Shown: positions 1-9,519 of the stretch, piece by piece | Layout of the letters: each line of letters begins with the position of its first letter | How positions within the stretch are numbered: position 1 is the stretch's first letter | Assembly: GCF_017309075.1 (NCBI RefSeq) | Contig: NZ_JAEMGS010000008.1 | Coordinates: 149,930 to 213,929, forward strand | From: Motiliproteus sp. SC1-56 | Lineage (GTDB): Bacteria > Pseudomonadota > Gammaproteobacteria > Pseudomonadales > Balneatricaceae | DNA: 64,000 bases | Reading direction: 5' to 3' | Translations under genes and position numbers: made by a program | Notes under the pieces: generated by a model | The model's database searches: none | Seen by the model: the letters and a program-made list of their open reading frames with translations, nothing else | What the model was told of the DNA's origin: nothing

Positions 1-229
1 AGCCGGCCATCAGCTCGGCCTCTTCCACCGCGCGTTGAATGGAAGTCACCGTGGATTCGATGTTAACCACCACTCCGCGCTTGAGGCCGCGGGAGGGGTG
101 TGCGCCCATCCCCACCACCTCGATCGTGCCGTCGGGCCCCACCTCGCCCACCAGCGCCACCACCTTGGAGGTGCCGATGTCGAGACCGACGATCATGTTG
201 CTGTATTCATTGTTCCCTGAGCTTGTCAT
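1..229 (-). CDS. ftsA: Cell division protein FtsA, N-terminal fragment
   Basis: Actin-like ATPase that tethers FtsZ filaments to the inner membrane and recruits later divisome proteins. Only the first 76 codons lie in the window; the gene continues past the left edge. The visible part reads MTSSGNNEYSNMIVGLDIGTS and then KVVALVGEVGPDG, which is the phosphate-1 nucleotide-binding loop typical of FtsA (GLDIGTSKV). The start ATG at 229 lies 1 base after the ftsQ stop; a second in-frame ATG about 12 codons in (MIVGLD) would give the length common in other species, so the start is not certain. It is the last visible gene of the dcw cluster; ftsZ is expected just outside the window. Confidence 0.93.
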   Translation of the reverse strand, partial: MTSSGNNEYSNMIVGLDIGTSKVVALVGEVGPDGTIEVVGMGAHPSRGLKRGVVVNIESTVTSIQRAVEEAELMAG

Positions 230-230
230 G

Positions 231-1007
231 CTATGCCTTGCCGTCGTTATTCGGCGTTGAATTGGATGGTTGCTGCCAGGTCACGGTCAGGCCATTGGTG
301 TAACGCAGGTCGACCTGCTTGATCTTGTCCGCATAGGGCATCAGCTGGTTGCCGTAAACCCGGGCAAAACGGCTGATCTTGTCGATCACCTCCCCGCGCC
401 CCACCAGCAGCTCGATGCCGTTATCCAAGGTGGCGCTCCAGGCCCCCCTGGGCTCCAGTTTCAGGGCCGCCACCCGCAGGTTGAGGGGGCGAATCAGCTG
501 GTTCAACGCCCGGTACTGCGCCATCATCTGAAGCGGCTTATCCTTCGGCCCTTCCAGGGCCGGCAGGCGGCTGTAGGCGGCGTTTTCTTCGGGCCAGAAC
601 AGCTCGCCACGCTCGTTCACCAGCCCGCCGCCGCCCCAGCGAGCGACCGGCTGCTGCTCACGCACCAGCACCTGCACGCCGGCCGGCCACTGGCGCCGCG
701 GGTTCACCCGTTCCACCCAGGGCTCGGCTTCAAGGGCCGCCTGAATCGCCTTGAGGTCCAGCGCCAGGTAACGGTTTCCTGCCGCCGCCCACACTTTCTC
801 CGTCAGACCCTCGGCATCGGTTTCCAGCAGCGGTCCCTGCACCTTGACCTGGGCCAGGGGGCGCTCAAGCCAGGCTACTAACCAGTAGCCGCCGACCCAG
901 AGCAAGGCAATAAACAGCAGCACCTGGGAGGCGACCAGCAGCTGGTAGCCACTGATGGCCCCCACCCGCTGTCCCGCCGCCGTAGCCATGGCCTGCACCC
1001 GTTCCAT
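231..1007 (-). CDS. ftsQ: Cell division protein FtsQ
   Basis: Bitopic inner-membrane protein that links early and late divisome components through FtsB/FtsL. The 258-residue product has a short cytoplasmic N-terminus, one membrane segment around residues 24-47 (LLVASQVLLFIALLWVGGYW), then a periplasmic POTRA domain (about 50-120, starting PLAQVKVQGP) and the FtsQ beta domain. Length and architecture match the family. It starts 2 bases after the ddl stop and ends 1 base before ftsA, so it is translated as part of the long dcw transcript. Confidence 0.95.
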   Translation of the reverse strand: MERVQAMATAAGQRVGAISGYQLLVASQVLLFIALLWVGGYWLVAWLERPLAQVKVQGPLLETDAEGLTEKVWAAAGNRYLALDLKAIQAALEAEPWVERVNPRRQWPAGVQVLVREQQPVARWGGGGLVNERGELFWPEENAAYSRLPALEGPKDKPLQMMAQYRALNQLIRPLNLRVAALKLEPRGAWSATLDNGIELLVGRGEVIDKISRFARVYGNQLMPYADKIKQVDLRYTNGLTVTWQQPSNSTPNNDGKA

Positions 1008-1009
1008 AC

Positions 1010-1972
1010 TCAGCCCACCGTCTCCAGAATCCGCAAGACCAGGGCGTCAAACTCAAGCCCTGCCTCGCGCGCCGCCATGGGCACCAGACTGTGATCGGTC
1101 ATACCGGGAATGGTGTTGACCTCCAGCAGCCAGAAATCGCCAGCAGCATCCTGCATGATATCGACCCGTCCCCAACCCTGACAGCCCACGGCCGCGAAGG
1201 CGTCCAGCGCCAATTGCTGAATCGCCTGCTCCTGCGCCGCGGTTAACCCGGTATCGAAGTGGTAATGGGTGTCGTCGGAGAGGTACTTGGCCTCGTAATC
1301 GTAAAAGGCGTGATCGGTCTCCAGGCGAATCACCGGCAGGGCCCGCCCGTCGAGAATGGCCACGGTAAACTCGCGCCCCTGGATCCAGCGCTCGGCGAAC
1401 ACCGAGTCGTCCAGCTGGGAGGCGCTCTGGTAGGCCTGCTGCAGCTGGGCGGCGTTATCGACCCGCACCATGCCGATGCTGGAGCCTTCGCGGGCGGGCT
1501 TGACCATGGCCGGCAGGGGCAGTTCGCTGGCGATCGCCGCCCAGTCACTGTCGGCACGCAGCACGCGGTGGCCCGGGGACGGCAGTCCGAGTGCACCCCA
1601 GATCAGTTTGCAGCGCAGCTTGTCCATCGCCAGCGCCGAGGCGAGCACCCCGCTGCCGGTGTAGGGCACGCCCAGCATTTCCAGCGCCCCCTGGACCACG
1701 CCGTCCTCGCCCCCGGGCCCGTGGAGGGCGATAAAGGCCACGTCCATCTTCTGCTCAAGCAGCTGGGCCATGGGATCGGCATCGCCCTTGGACCCGTACA
1801 GGTCGATGGGAAACGCATCCACCCCGGCACTCACCAGGGCCTCGAGCACCGCCTGCCCACTCTTGAGGGAAACGGCCCTTTCGCTGGAGTTACCGCCAAA
1901 AAGCACCCCCACCCGCCCGAAGCTGGCAGGATCACGGCTGGGCTTGGCAAAATTCGCAGCCATCGTTGTCAC
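1010..1972 (-). CDS. ddl: D-alanine--D-alanine ligase
   Basis: Cytoplasmic ATP-grasp ligase that joins two D-alanines to make the dipeptide added by MurF. The 320-residue product shows the N-terminal loop [17 protein letters not shown], the ATP-grasp segments [14 protein letters not shown] and [14 protein letters not shown], and the metal and substrate site [16 protein letters not shown] near the C-terminus. The ATG at 1972 overlaps the murC stop by 4 bases (ATGA); a second ATG at 1963 is possible. Position between murC and ftsQ is that of ddlB in E. coli. Confidence 0.96.
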   Translation of the reverse strand: MTTMAANFAKPSRDPASFGRVGVLFGGNSSERAVSLKSGQAVLEALVSAGVDAFPIDLYGSKGDADPMAQLLEQKMDVAFIALHGPGGEDGVVQGALEMLGVPYTGSGVLASALAMDKLRCKLIWGALGLPSPGHRVLRADSDWAAIASELPLPAMVKPAREGSSIGMVRVDNAAQLQQAYQSASQLDDSVFAERWIQGREFTVAILDGRALPVIRLETDHAFYDYEAKYLSDDTHYHFDTGLTAAQEQAIQQLALDAFAAVGCQGWGRVDIMQDAAGDFWLLEVNTIPGMTDHSLVPMAAREAGLEFDALVLRILETVG

Positions 1973-3417
1973 TCCTGAGGTTGCAGTTGGCGCTGGGCCA
2001 GGCCGTTTGAGAGGGCGCCGATATCACCGGCCCCCTGGGTCAACAGCAGATCCCCCGGCTGCAGAATGTTCTGCAGCACCCGGGCCACGTCCTCGCCCCG
2101 CTCAACAAACACCGGATCCACCTGCCCCCGCTGGCGGATGCTGCGGCACAGGCTGCGGCCGTCTGCACCGGGAATCGGCTCCTCCCCGGCGGGATAGACA
2201 TCCATCAGCAGCAGCACGTCCACTTCGGAGAGCACCTGGACAAAATCTTCATAGAGGTCCCGGGTGCGGCTGTAACGGTGGGGCTGGTAGATGGCGACCA
2301 GGCGCTTGTCCGGCCAGCCGCGGCGGATCGCCTGGATCGTTGCCGCCACCTCACGCGGGTGGTGCCCGTAATCATCCACCAGCAGCACCGGTTCGCCCTC
2401 GGCGCCGCCAGGAGCCGGGAAACGCCCCTGTATCTGAAAACGCCGGCCCACCCCCTGGAACTGGGCCAGCCCTGCGACGATGGCGGCATCGTCCAGCCCC
2501 TCGTCGGTGGCGATGGCGATACAGGCCAGAGCGTTGAGCACGTTATGCAACCCCGGCATATTCAGCTCCACCGCCAGCGGCGGGTGCCCTTCGGGGCGCT
2601 GCACCGTAAAGCGGGTGCGCATGCCCTCCTGGGTAATCGCCTCCGCCCGAAAATCAGCGTCCTCGTTGAGCCCGTAGGTGAGAATAGGGCGGCTGACCTC
2701 CGGCAGGATCTCCTGCACCACGGGGTCGTCGGTGCAGAGCACCGCCAGTCCGTAAAAGGGCAGGTTGTGAAGAAACTCGACGAAGGTCTTCTTCAGGACA
2801 CCGAAATCACCGCCGTAGGTGGACATATGGTCGGCATCGATGTTGGTGACGATGGCCACCATCGGCTGCAGGTGCAGGAAGGAAGCGTCGCTCTCGTCCG
2901 CCTCGGCCACCAGGTAGCGGCTGTCCCCCAGCTTGGCGTTGCTCCCGGCGCTGGTCAGGCGACCGCCGATCACGAAAGTGGGGTCGAGCCCTGCCTGCGC
3001 CAGAATGGAGGCCATCAGGCTGGTGGTGGTGGTTTTGCCGTGGGTCCCGGCAACGGCGATGCCGTGACGGTAACGCATCAGCTCGGCCAGCATCTCGGCA
3101 CGGCGCACCACCGGTATGCGCCCTTCCCGCGCCGCCTTCACCTCGGGGTTGTCCTCACCGACAGCGCTGGAGACCACCACCGCGTCCACACCGCGCACAT
3201 TGCTTTCGCGATGGCCGATATGGATCTGTGCGCCCAGCTTTTCCAGCCGCTCGGTCACCGGCGACACCCGCAGGTCGGAGCCCGCGATCAGGTAGCCCTG
3301 GTTCAGCAGCACTTCGGCGATGCCGCACATGCCGACGCCGCCGATACCGACGAAATGGATGCGACGGATCCGACGCATCTCGGGTACATCATGGGGGGGC
3401 AGTTTATTTGCCTTCAC
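1969..3417 (-). CDS. murC: UDP-N-acetylmuramate--L-alanine ligase
   Basis: First amino-acid ligase of peptidoglycan precursor synthesis; adds L-Ala to UDP-MurNAc in the cytoplasm. The 482-residue product has the N-terminal Rossmann motif [17 protein letters not shown] (about 21-37) for UDP-MurNAc, the Mur ligase ATP loop GTHGKTTTT (124-132), and [14 protein letters not shown] followed by YQPHRYSRT in the C-terminal domain. Its 5' end overlaps murG by 14 bases and its stop overlaps ddl by 4, which suggests translational coupling. Confidence 0.97.
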   Translation of the reverse strand: MKANKLPPHDVPEMRRIRRIHFVGIGGVGMCGIAEVLLNQGYLIAGSDLRVSPVTERLEKLGAQIHIGHRESNVRGVDAVVVSSAVGEDNPEVKAAREGRIPVVRRAEMLAELMRYRHGIAVAGTHGKTTTTSLMASILAQAGLDPTFVIGGRLTSAGSNAKLGDSRYLVAEADESDASFLHLQPMVAIVTNIDADHMSTYGGDFGVLKKTFVEFLHNLPFYGLAVLCTDDPVVQEILPEVSRPILTYGLNEDADFRAEAITQEGMRTRFTVQRPEGHPPLAVELNMPGLHNVLNALACIAIATDEGLDDAAIVAGLAQFQGVGRRFQIQGRFPAPGGAEGEPVLLVDDYGHHPREVAATIQAIRRGWPDKRLVAIYQPHRYSRTRDLYEDFVQVLSEVDVLLLMDVYPAGEEPIPGADGRSLCRSIRQRGQVDPVFVERGEDVARVLQNILQPGDLLLTQGAGDIGALSNGLAQRQLQPQE

Positions 3418-4498
3418 GCATACACTCCTGAATTTGCTCGACGACCTTGGCGGTGGCTTCGGGGCGGGCCAGGGCCTTGGCCTTGCTCGCCATGGCCTGC
3501 AGGCGCGCCCGGTCGTTCAGATCGCGCAGGACCGCGGCCAGGCTGCCCGCGTCCAGTTGTACTTGGGGCAGCAGCACCCCGGCGCCAGCATCGGCCAAAA
3601 AACGGGCGTTGGCGGTCTGGTGATCATCCACCGCGTGGGGCAGCGGGACCAGCACGGCCGGAACCCCGGCCGCGGCCAGTTCGCTCACCGTAAGGGCCCC
3701 TGCCCGACAGAGGACCAGGTCAGCCCAGCTGTAGGCGGCGTTCATATCCTCGATAAAGGTTTCCGTGCGCGCTTCAACGTCCAGCGCCCGGTAGCGCTCC
3801 TCGGTCCCCTGCAGCTTACCCCGCCCGGCCTGATGCCAGATCTGGGGCCGCTGGCCCGGTTCAAGGGTCGCGACCACCGCGGGCAGCACCTCATTGAATA
3901 CCTGGGCGCCGAGGCTGCCGCCCACCACCAGCAGGCGCAGCGGCCCTTGGCGGTTGGCGTAGCGGGCCTCGGGGGCAAGCACTCGATTAATGTCCTCGCG
4001 CACCGGATTACCGGTACAACGTACCCCGTCGACGGTTTTAAAGGCGCCGGGAAACGCTTCCAGCACCCGCTTGGCCAGGCGCGCCAACAGGCGGTTGGTA
4101 AGGCCAGGAATCGCATTCTGTTCGTGGATCACCAGTGGCTTGCGCAGCAGCCAGGCCGCGAGGCCGCCGGGGCCGCTGGCGAAGCCACCCATTCCCAGCA
4201 CACAATCGGGCTGCACCCGGCGCAGTACGCCCAGCGCCTGCCAAAGCGCGCGGGAAAGGCGCCAGGGCGCCAGCAACAGGCTCAGTTTGCCCTTGCCCCG
4301 CAAACCCTGGACACCGATGCAGTGCAGCTGGATGCCAGCCCGGGGTACCTGCTCGCTCTCGATCCCCCGCGCGGTCCCCAGCCATTCGATGCTGTAGCCC
4401 TCTGCCTGCAGCGCGCGCGCCGCGGCCAGCCCGGGAAACACATGACCGCCGGTACCGCCGGCCATGACCAGAACGCGAGGCGCCGTGTTCGCACTCAT
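3404..4498 (-). CDS. murG: UDP-GlcNAc--lipid I N-acetylglucosaminyltransferase
   Basis: Peripheral inner-membrane GT28 glycosyltransferase that converts lipid I to lipid II. The 364-residue product opens with [19 protein letters not shown], the glycine-rich G-loop of MurG, and has [20 protein letters not shown] at the start of the second Rossmann domain. [31 protein letters not shown] is the UDP-GlcNAc signature region. It overlaps ftsW by 4 bases. Confidence 0.97.
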   Translation of the reverse strand: MSANTAPRVLVMAGGTGGHVFPGLAAARALQAEGYSIEWLGTARGIESEQVPRAGIQLHCIGVQGLRGKGKLSLLLAPWRLSRALWQALGVLRRVQPDCVLGMGGFASGPGGLAAWLLRKPLVIHEQNAIPGLTNRLLARLAKRVLEAFPGAFKTVDGVRCTGNPVREDINRVLAPEARYANRQGPLRLLVVGGSLGAQVFNEVLPAVVATLEPGQRPQIWHQAGRGKLQGTEERYRALDVEARTETFIEDMNAAYSWADLVLCRAGALTVSELAAAGVPAVLVPLPHAVDDHQTANARFLADAGAGVLLPQVQLDAGSLAAVLRDLNDRARLQAMASKAKALARPEATAKVVEQIQECMREGK

Positions 4499-5694
4499 GA
4501 CGCCCCCTCCCGCTGCGCCTTGTGCTGGCGGTGGGACTCGTAGTGAATCCGCGAAACCAGCGCCAGCATCACCAGCGCCATCACCAGGCTGCTGCCGCCG
4601 TAACTGACCAGGGGCAGGGTCAGCCCCTTGGTGGGCAGCACACCCACGTTCACCCCCATGTTGATCAACGCCTGTCCGGCGATCAGGATACCCACGCCGT
4701 AGGCAACGTAGGCACCGTAGAAACGCCCCAGCCGCTCTGCCCGCCGACCGACATAAAACACCCGCACCACCAGCAGGGCAAACAGGGCCACCATGATCAG
4801 AGCCCCCACCAGCCCAAGCTCCTCGGCCAGCACCGAGAAGACAAAGTCGGTATGGGCCTCGGGCAGGTAAAACAGTTTCTGCACGCTGTTACCCAGCCCC
4901 AGTCCGAAAATCTCACCGCGACCAAAGGCGATCTGGGCCTGGGACAGCTGGTACCCGCTGCCGAAAGGATCCGCCCAGGGGTCGAGAAACGTCACCAACC
5001 GCTGCATACGGTAGGGCTGGGAGACGGCCATCAGCGCCACCATGGCCAGGCTTCCCAGGATCACCACCAGGAACTGCCCGAGGCGCATGCCGCTGAGAAA
5101 AATCATCCCCAGCACGGTACCGGTCAGCACCACCACGGCGCCGAAATCGGGCTCAAAGATCAACAGACCGATAAAGAGGCCGACCACCACCATGGGCTTG
5201 ATAAAGCCGCTCCACTGGGTGCGTACCTCGTCGATGCGCCGCACCAGGTAGGCGGCGATGTAGAGAATCATGCAGACCTTGGCGATCTCCGACGGCTGAA
5301 TGTTGACCGGTCCCACGCGAATCCAGCGAATACTGCCGTTCACCTCGCGGCCGATACCGGGAATCAGCACCGCTACCAGCAACACCAGGGCGGCCATCAG
5401 CCACCAATGCCCGGTCCGCTGCCAGAAGACCATGGGGAAGCGACAGGTCAACAGCGCCGCTGCCATGCCGATCCCGATAAAGGCCAAGTGGCGCTGGGTA
5501 AAATGGAAAGGCGAGCCGTTACGCACCCCCGCCACCTCCATCGAGGCCGAGGTGATCATCAGAAAGCCGGTGACCAGCAGCGTCACCGCCGCCAGCAGCA
5601 ACCAGGGGTCAAACGGGCGTGCCAGCGGGTCCGGCCGTTGCCATTGTGGTAAGGCGACCCGGGGCAGTTGAGGCAAGGCGATGGGCAGCTTCAT
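4495..5694 (-). CDS. ftsW: SEDS-family septal glycosyltransferase FtsW
   Basis: Polytopic inner-membrane protein of the SEDS family; with FtsI it polymerises septal peptidoglycan from lipid II. The 399-residue product is highly hydrophobic, with about ten predicted membrane segments. It carries the SEDS signature near the C-terminus (INMGVNVGVLPTKGLTLPLVSYGGSS) and the conserved loop ADPFGSGYQLSQAQIAFGRG followed by the LPEAHTDFVFSVLAEELG segment. It starts 4 bases inside the murD stop. Confidence 0.96.
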   Translation of the reverse strand: MKLPIALPQLPRVALPQWQRPDPLARPFDPWLLLAAVTLLVTGFLMITSASMEVAGVRNGSPFHFTQRHLAFIGIGMAAALLTCRFPMVFWQRTGHWWLMAALVLLVAVLIPGIGREVNGSIRWIRVGPVNIQPSEIAKVCMILYIAAYLVRRIDEVRTQWSGFIKPMVVVGLFIGLLIFEPDFGAVVVLTGTVLGMIFLSGMRLGQFLVVILGSLAMVALMAVSQPYRMQRLVTFLDPWADPFGSGYQLSQAQIAFGRGEIFGLGLGNSVQKLFYLPEAHTDFVFSVLAEELGLVGALIMVALFALLVVRVFYVGRRAERLGRFYGAYVAYGVGILIAGQALINMGVNVGVLPTKGLTLPLVSYGGSSLVMALVMLALVSRIHYESHRQHKAQREGAS

Positions 5695-7055
5695 GACACA
5701 GCCTCCACGGACAACCCCTCCACCGCCTCGATAAAGGCGTCACCGCGGGCTTCAAAGCCGCTGAACATGTCAAAGCTGGCGCAGGCCGGAGAGAGCAACA
5801 CCAGGTCACCGGGCTGTGCCAATGCACGGGCCTTCTGTACTGCCTGGGCCATGGAGTCGGCCTGTTCCAGCGCGAGGCGGCCCTGAAGGCAGTCCCGCAA
5901 CCGTCCGGCATCGGTTCCGATCAGCACCGCGGCCCGGCCGTGACGGGCCAGCGGGTCGCGCAGGTCAGAAAAGTCCGCCCCTTTACCCTCGCCGCCGGCG
6001 ATCAGCACGACCTGCCCCTCGACGGTGGCCGACAGGCCCTCGATCGCCGCCAGGGTGGCGCCCACATTGGTGCCCTTGGAGTCGTTGACGTAGGCCACCC
6101 CGTCCAGGTCACGCACCCACTGGCAGCGGTGCTTGAGCCCGCGAAAACGGGTCAACGTGGCGAGCATCGACGCCATCGGCAGTCCGCAGGCACGACCAAG
6201 CGCCAGCGCCGCCAGGGCATTGGCCAGGTTGTGCTCGCCTTTAATCGCCACCTTGGCGACGGGAAGAAGCCGGTCCAAACCCTGGGCGAGGTAACGGGTT
6301 CCCGCTTCCTCAATGATCCCGAACTGCCCGAGGTCCGGTCGGCCGAGGCGAAAGCCGGTGCGGGCCACGCCATCCGGTATCAGCGGCTGGGTCAGCGGGT
6401 CATCAAGGTTAAACACCGCGTGCTCGCAACCCTGGTAAATCCGCTGCTTGGCCCGGTGGTAGGCCGGCAGGTCGGGGTAGCGATCCATGTGGTCGGGGCT
6501 CACGTTCAGCACCGTGGCCGCTTTGGCCCGGAGCCGTGAACAGGTCTCAAGCTGAAAGCTGGAGAGTTCAAGAATGTACAGATCGTGAGGTTCTTCGCGC
6601 AGCAGTTCCAGCACCGGGGTCCCCAGGTTGCCGCCCACGGCCACGTCCCAGCCGACATCCCGTGCCATTTCCCCCAGCAGCGTGGTCACGGTGCTTTTCG
6701 CGTTGGAGCCGGTGATGGCCACGATAGGGGCCTCGACCTCCTCGCAGAACAGGTCGATATCCCCGATCACCTCCACCCCCGCCGCCTCGGCGGCGGCAAT
6801 GGCCGGCTCCTGCCGGGAGACGCCGGGGCTGACCAGCAGGCGGCTGGCCCGCAGCAGCGTCTGTTCGCTAAGCGGCCCACACTCCAGCGGCGCGCCGGGA
6901 AACTCCCGGCGCACGGTTTCGAGCCCCGGGGGCTGCTCGCGGGTGTCCACCATGCCGAACAGGGCCCCGCGCGACTCCAGGTAGCGGGCGCAGGAGACCC
7001 CGGTCTTGCCCAGACCGACGATAATGGTGAATTGGTCGCTACCGATCAGTTGCAT
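5691..7055 (-). CDS. murD: UDP-MurNAc-L-alanine--D-glutamate ligase
   Basis: Cytoplasmic Mur ligase adding D-Glu. The 454-residue product begins with a Rossmann-like domain (FTIIVGLGKTGVSCARYL). Its ATP loop reads GSNAKSTVTTLL, so the usual Thr and Gly of GTNGKS are Ser and Ala here; the Lys and Ser/Thr that bind phosphate are kept. HRCQWVRDLDGVAYVNDSKGTN and SPACASFDMFSGFEARG are family signatures. Seven bases separate it from mraY. Confidence 0.96.
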   Translation of the reverse strand: MQLIGSDQFTIIVGLGKTGVSCARYLESRGALFGMVDTREQPPGLETVRREFPGAPLECGPLSEQTLLRASRLLVSPGVSRQEPAIAAAEAAGVEVIGDIDLFCEEVEAPIVAITGSNAKSTVTTLLGEMARDVGWDVAVGGNLGTPVLELLREEPHDLYILELSSFQLETCSRLRAKAATVLNVSPDHMDRYPDLPAYHRAKQRIYQGCEHAVFNLDDPLTQPLIPDGVARTGFRLGRPDLGQFGIIEEAGTRYLAQGLDRLLPVAKVAIKGEHNLANALAALALGRACGLPMASMLATLTRFRGLKHRCQWVRDLDGVAYVNDSKGTNVGATLAAIEGLSATVEGQVVLIAGGEGKGADFSDLRDPLARHGRAAVLIGTDAGRLRDCLQGRLALEQADSMAQAVQKARALAQPGDLVLLSPACASFDMFSGFEARGDAFIEAVEGLSVEAVS

Positions 7056-7062
7056 CGCCTTC

Positions 7063-8145
7063 CTAACGCACCTTCAATGACGCCAGCCCGATCAGAACCA
7101 GGATGACGGTGACAATCCAGAATCGAACGATGACCCGGGGTTCGGGCCAGCCTTGCAGCTCAAAGTGGTGGTGCAGCGGCGCCATACGGAAGATGCGCCG
7201 ACCGGTGAGTTTGTAGGACCCCACCTGCAGGATCACCGACACGGTCTCCATCACAAAAACACCGCCCATGATCACCAGCACCAGCTCCTGGCGCACCACC
7301 ACGGCAATGGTCCCCAGGGCGGCCCCCAGCGCCAGCGCCCCCACATCCCCCATGAAGACCTGGGCGGGGTAAGTGTTGAACCAGAGAAAGCCGAGGCCCG
7401 CACCGACGATAGCACCGCAGAACACGATCAGCTCCCCGGCACCGGCCACGTAGGGAATCTGCAGGTAATCGGAAAAGACCGCGTTGCCCCCCAGGTAACA
7501 GAAAATGGCCAGCGCCCCGGCCACCAGCACCGTGGGCATGATCGCCAGACCGTCGAGCCCGTCCGTGAGATTGACGGCGTTGCTGCTGCCCACGATCACG
7601 AAGTAGGTAAAAACGACGAAAAACGGTCCCAGCTCCAGGGAAACTTCCTTGATAAAGGGCACGATCAGCTGGGTTTCCACCGGCGTCGAAGCGGTAAAGT
7701 AGAGCAGCAGGGCCGCGCCCAGCCCCCCCAGGGACTGCCAGAAATACTTCCAGCGGGCCGGCAGGCCGCGGGGGTTCTTTTCCACCACCTTGCGGTAATC
7801 GTCCACCCAACCCACGGCGCCAAACAGCAGCGTGACCAGCAGCACCACCCACACATAACGGTTGCTCAGATCGCCCCACAGCAGGGTGCTCAGGGCAATC
7901 GCCACCAAAATCAACGCCCCGCCCATGGTGGGCGTGCCCGCTTTGCTCAGGTGAGACTCCGGCCCGTCACTGCGCACGGCCTGACCGATCTGGTAGTGGG
8001 TCAGCTTGCGGATCATCACCGGCCCCAGCAGCACGGAGATGGCCAGCGCGGTGAGCACCCCGAGGATGCCCCGCAGGGTCAGGTACTGAAACACAGCAAA
8101 ACCGCTGTCAAAGCGGGTCAGGTATTCAGCGATCAGTAACAACAT
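7063..8145 (-). CDS. mraY: Phospho-N-acetylmuramoyl-pentapeptide transferase
   Basis: Ten-helix inner-membrane enzyme that transfers phospho-MurNAc-pentapeptide to undecaprenyl phosphate, making lipid I. The 360-residue product has [11 protein letters not shown], the catalytic [14 protein letters not shown], and [16 protein letters not shown], plus the C-terminal [19 protein letters not shown] motif. These cover the conserved aspartates and histidines. Start follows the murF stop directly (8145/8146). Confidence 0.97.
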   Translation of the reverse strand: MLLLIAEYLTRFDSGFAVFQYLTLRGILGVLTALAISVLLGPVMIRKLTHYQIGQAVRSDGPESHLSKAGTPTMGGALILVAIALSTLLWGDLSNRYVWVVLLVTLLFGAVGWVDDYRKVVEKNPRGLPARWKYFWQSLGGLGAALLLYFTASTPVETQLIVPFIKEVSLELGPFFVVFTYFVIVGSSNAVNLTDGLDGLAIMPTVLVAGALAIFCYLGGNAVFSDYLQIPYVAGAGELIVFCGAIVGAGLGFLWFNTYPAQVFMGDVGALALGAALGTIAVVVRQELVLVIMGGVFVMETVSVILQVGSYKLTGRRIFRMAPLHHHFELQGWPEPRVIVRFWIVTVILVLIGLASLKVR

Positions 8146-9519
8146 TCAGCGGTTTTCCTTCAGCCTCAGGGCCTCGACTACTGTTTCCATTCCGGCACTG
8201 CGAGACCCCTTGACCAGAATGACACTTTCCTCGCTCAGACGCGGTGACAGCCATGCCAGCAGCGCGGCCTTGTCGGCAAAGGCGTGCCCCTGAGCACCCC
8301 CTTCCGCGGCGAACGCGCGCACGCTTTCGGCGCCCAGCGGCCCCGTGGCTAGCAATCCATCAATCCCCGCCTCTGCTGCTCGGCGGCCGACCTCGGCATG
8401 CAAGGCCGCACGCTCGGCGCCGAGCTCTGCCATATCACCCAGCACCAGAAAACGCTGTCCGGGCTGGGCAGCCAGAACCTCCAGCGCCGCACGAACCGAA
8501 TCCGGATTGGCGTTGTAGCTGTCGTCGATCACCCGCGCGCCCTGTTGCGCCCGGTAACTGGCCAGCCGCCCGGAGACACCGGTAAAAGACTCCAGTCCCT
8601 CGCGAATCGCGTCGAGTTCAACCCCCAGTGCCTGGGCGGCGGCGGCCGCCGCCAGCGCGTTGGCCACGGCATGATGACCGAGCACCTGGAGTTGCACGCC
8701 AACCTGTCCGCGGTGGGTATTGAGCACGAACTCAAAGGCCCCACCGGGGCGCTGTTCCAGGTGACTGGCAAAAAGATCGGCGTGGGCAGACACCAGGCTA
8801 AAAGTCAGGTGGGGCCGGCCCTTGAGCTGGCGCAGCCATACCTCGGCATTGGCATCGTCCAGATTGACCACGCCGGTGCCGCCGGGTTTCACCCCGTCAA
8901 AAATTTCCCCCTTGGCCCGCACCACCCCCTCCAGGCTGCCGAAGCCTTCTAGGTGGGCGCCGCCGGCGTTGTTCAGCACCGCCACCTCGGGTCGGGCCAG
9001 CCCCACCGTGTAGGCAATCTCGCCGGCGCCACTGGCGCCCAGCTCAATCACGGCGTAGCGGTGGGCCGGCGTCAGTTCAAGCAGCGTCAGGGGGGCGCCG
9101 ATGGCATTGTTCAGATTGCCCCGGGTAGCCAGGGTCTCTCCCTGGGTGCGCAGGATGGCCGCCAGCATCTCCTTGACGCTGGTCTTGCCGCTGCTGCCGG
9201 TGATCGCCACCACCGGGCCGTTGAACGCCTCGCGCCGCAACGCCCCCAGCTGGCCGAGCGCCTGCAGAGTATCGGCCACCACCAGCTGCGGCAGGGCCAC
9301 CGGCTGCAGCCGGCTGACAATCGCCCCGACGGCGCCCTTCTCGGCCGCTTTCGCGACAAACTGGTTGCCGTCGAAGCTGGGTCCGCTGAGGGCGACAAAG
9401 AGCTCCCCCGCCTGCAGGCTGCGGGTATCGGTGGAGACGCGGGAAAAACGGGCATCCCCCTGCTGCAGCTCCCCGCCCAGGGGCGTGACCAGGCTGCTCA
9501 ACTGCATAAACTCAAGCAC
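8146..9519 (-). CDS. murF: UDP-MurNAc-tripeptide--D-Ala-D-Ala ligase
   Basis: Last cytoplasmic Mur ligase; adds the Ddl product to complete the pentapeptide. The 457-residue product has the ATP loop TGSSGKTSVKEML, the ENNIG-like NLNNAIGAPLTLL, the C-terminal domain motif DDSYNANPDSVRAAL and FLVLGDMAELG. It overlaps the murE stop by 8 bases and abuts mraY. Confidence 0.97.
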   Translation of the reverse strand: MLEFMQLSSLVTPLGGELQQGDARFSRVSTDTRSLQAGELFVALSGPSFDGNQFVAKAAEKGAVGAIVSRLQPVALPQLVVADTLQALGQLGALRREAFNGPVVAITGSSGKTSVKEMLAAILRTQGETLATRGNLNNAIGAPLTLLELTPAHRYAVIELGASGAGEIAYTVGLARPEVAVLNNAGGAHLEGFGSLEGVVRAKGEIFDGVKPGGTGVVNLDDANAEVWLRQLKGRPHLTFSLVSAHADLFASHLEQRPGGAFEFVLNTHRGQVGVQLQVLGHHAVANALAAAAAAQALGVELDAIREGLESFTGVSGRLASYRAQQGARVIDDSYNANPDSVRAALEVLAAQPGQRFLVLGDMAELGAERAALHAEVGRRAAEAGIDGLLATGPLGAESVRAFAAEGGAQGHAFADKAALLAWLSPRLSEESVILVKGSRSAGMETVVEALRLKENR

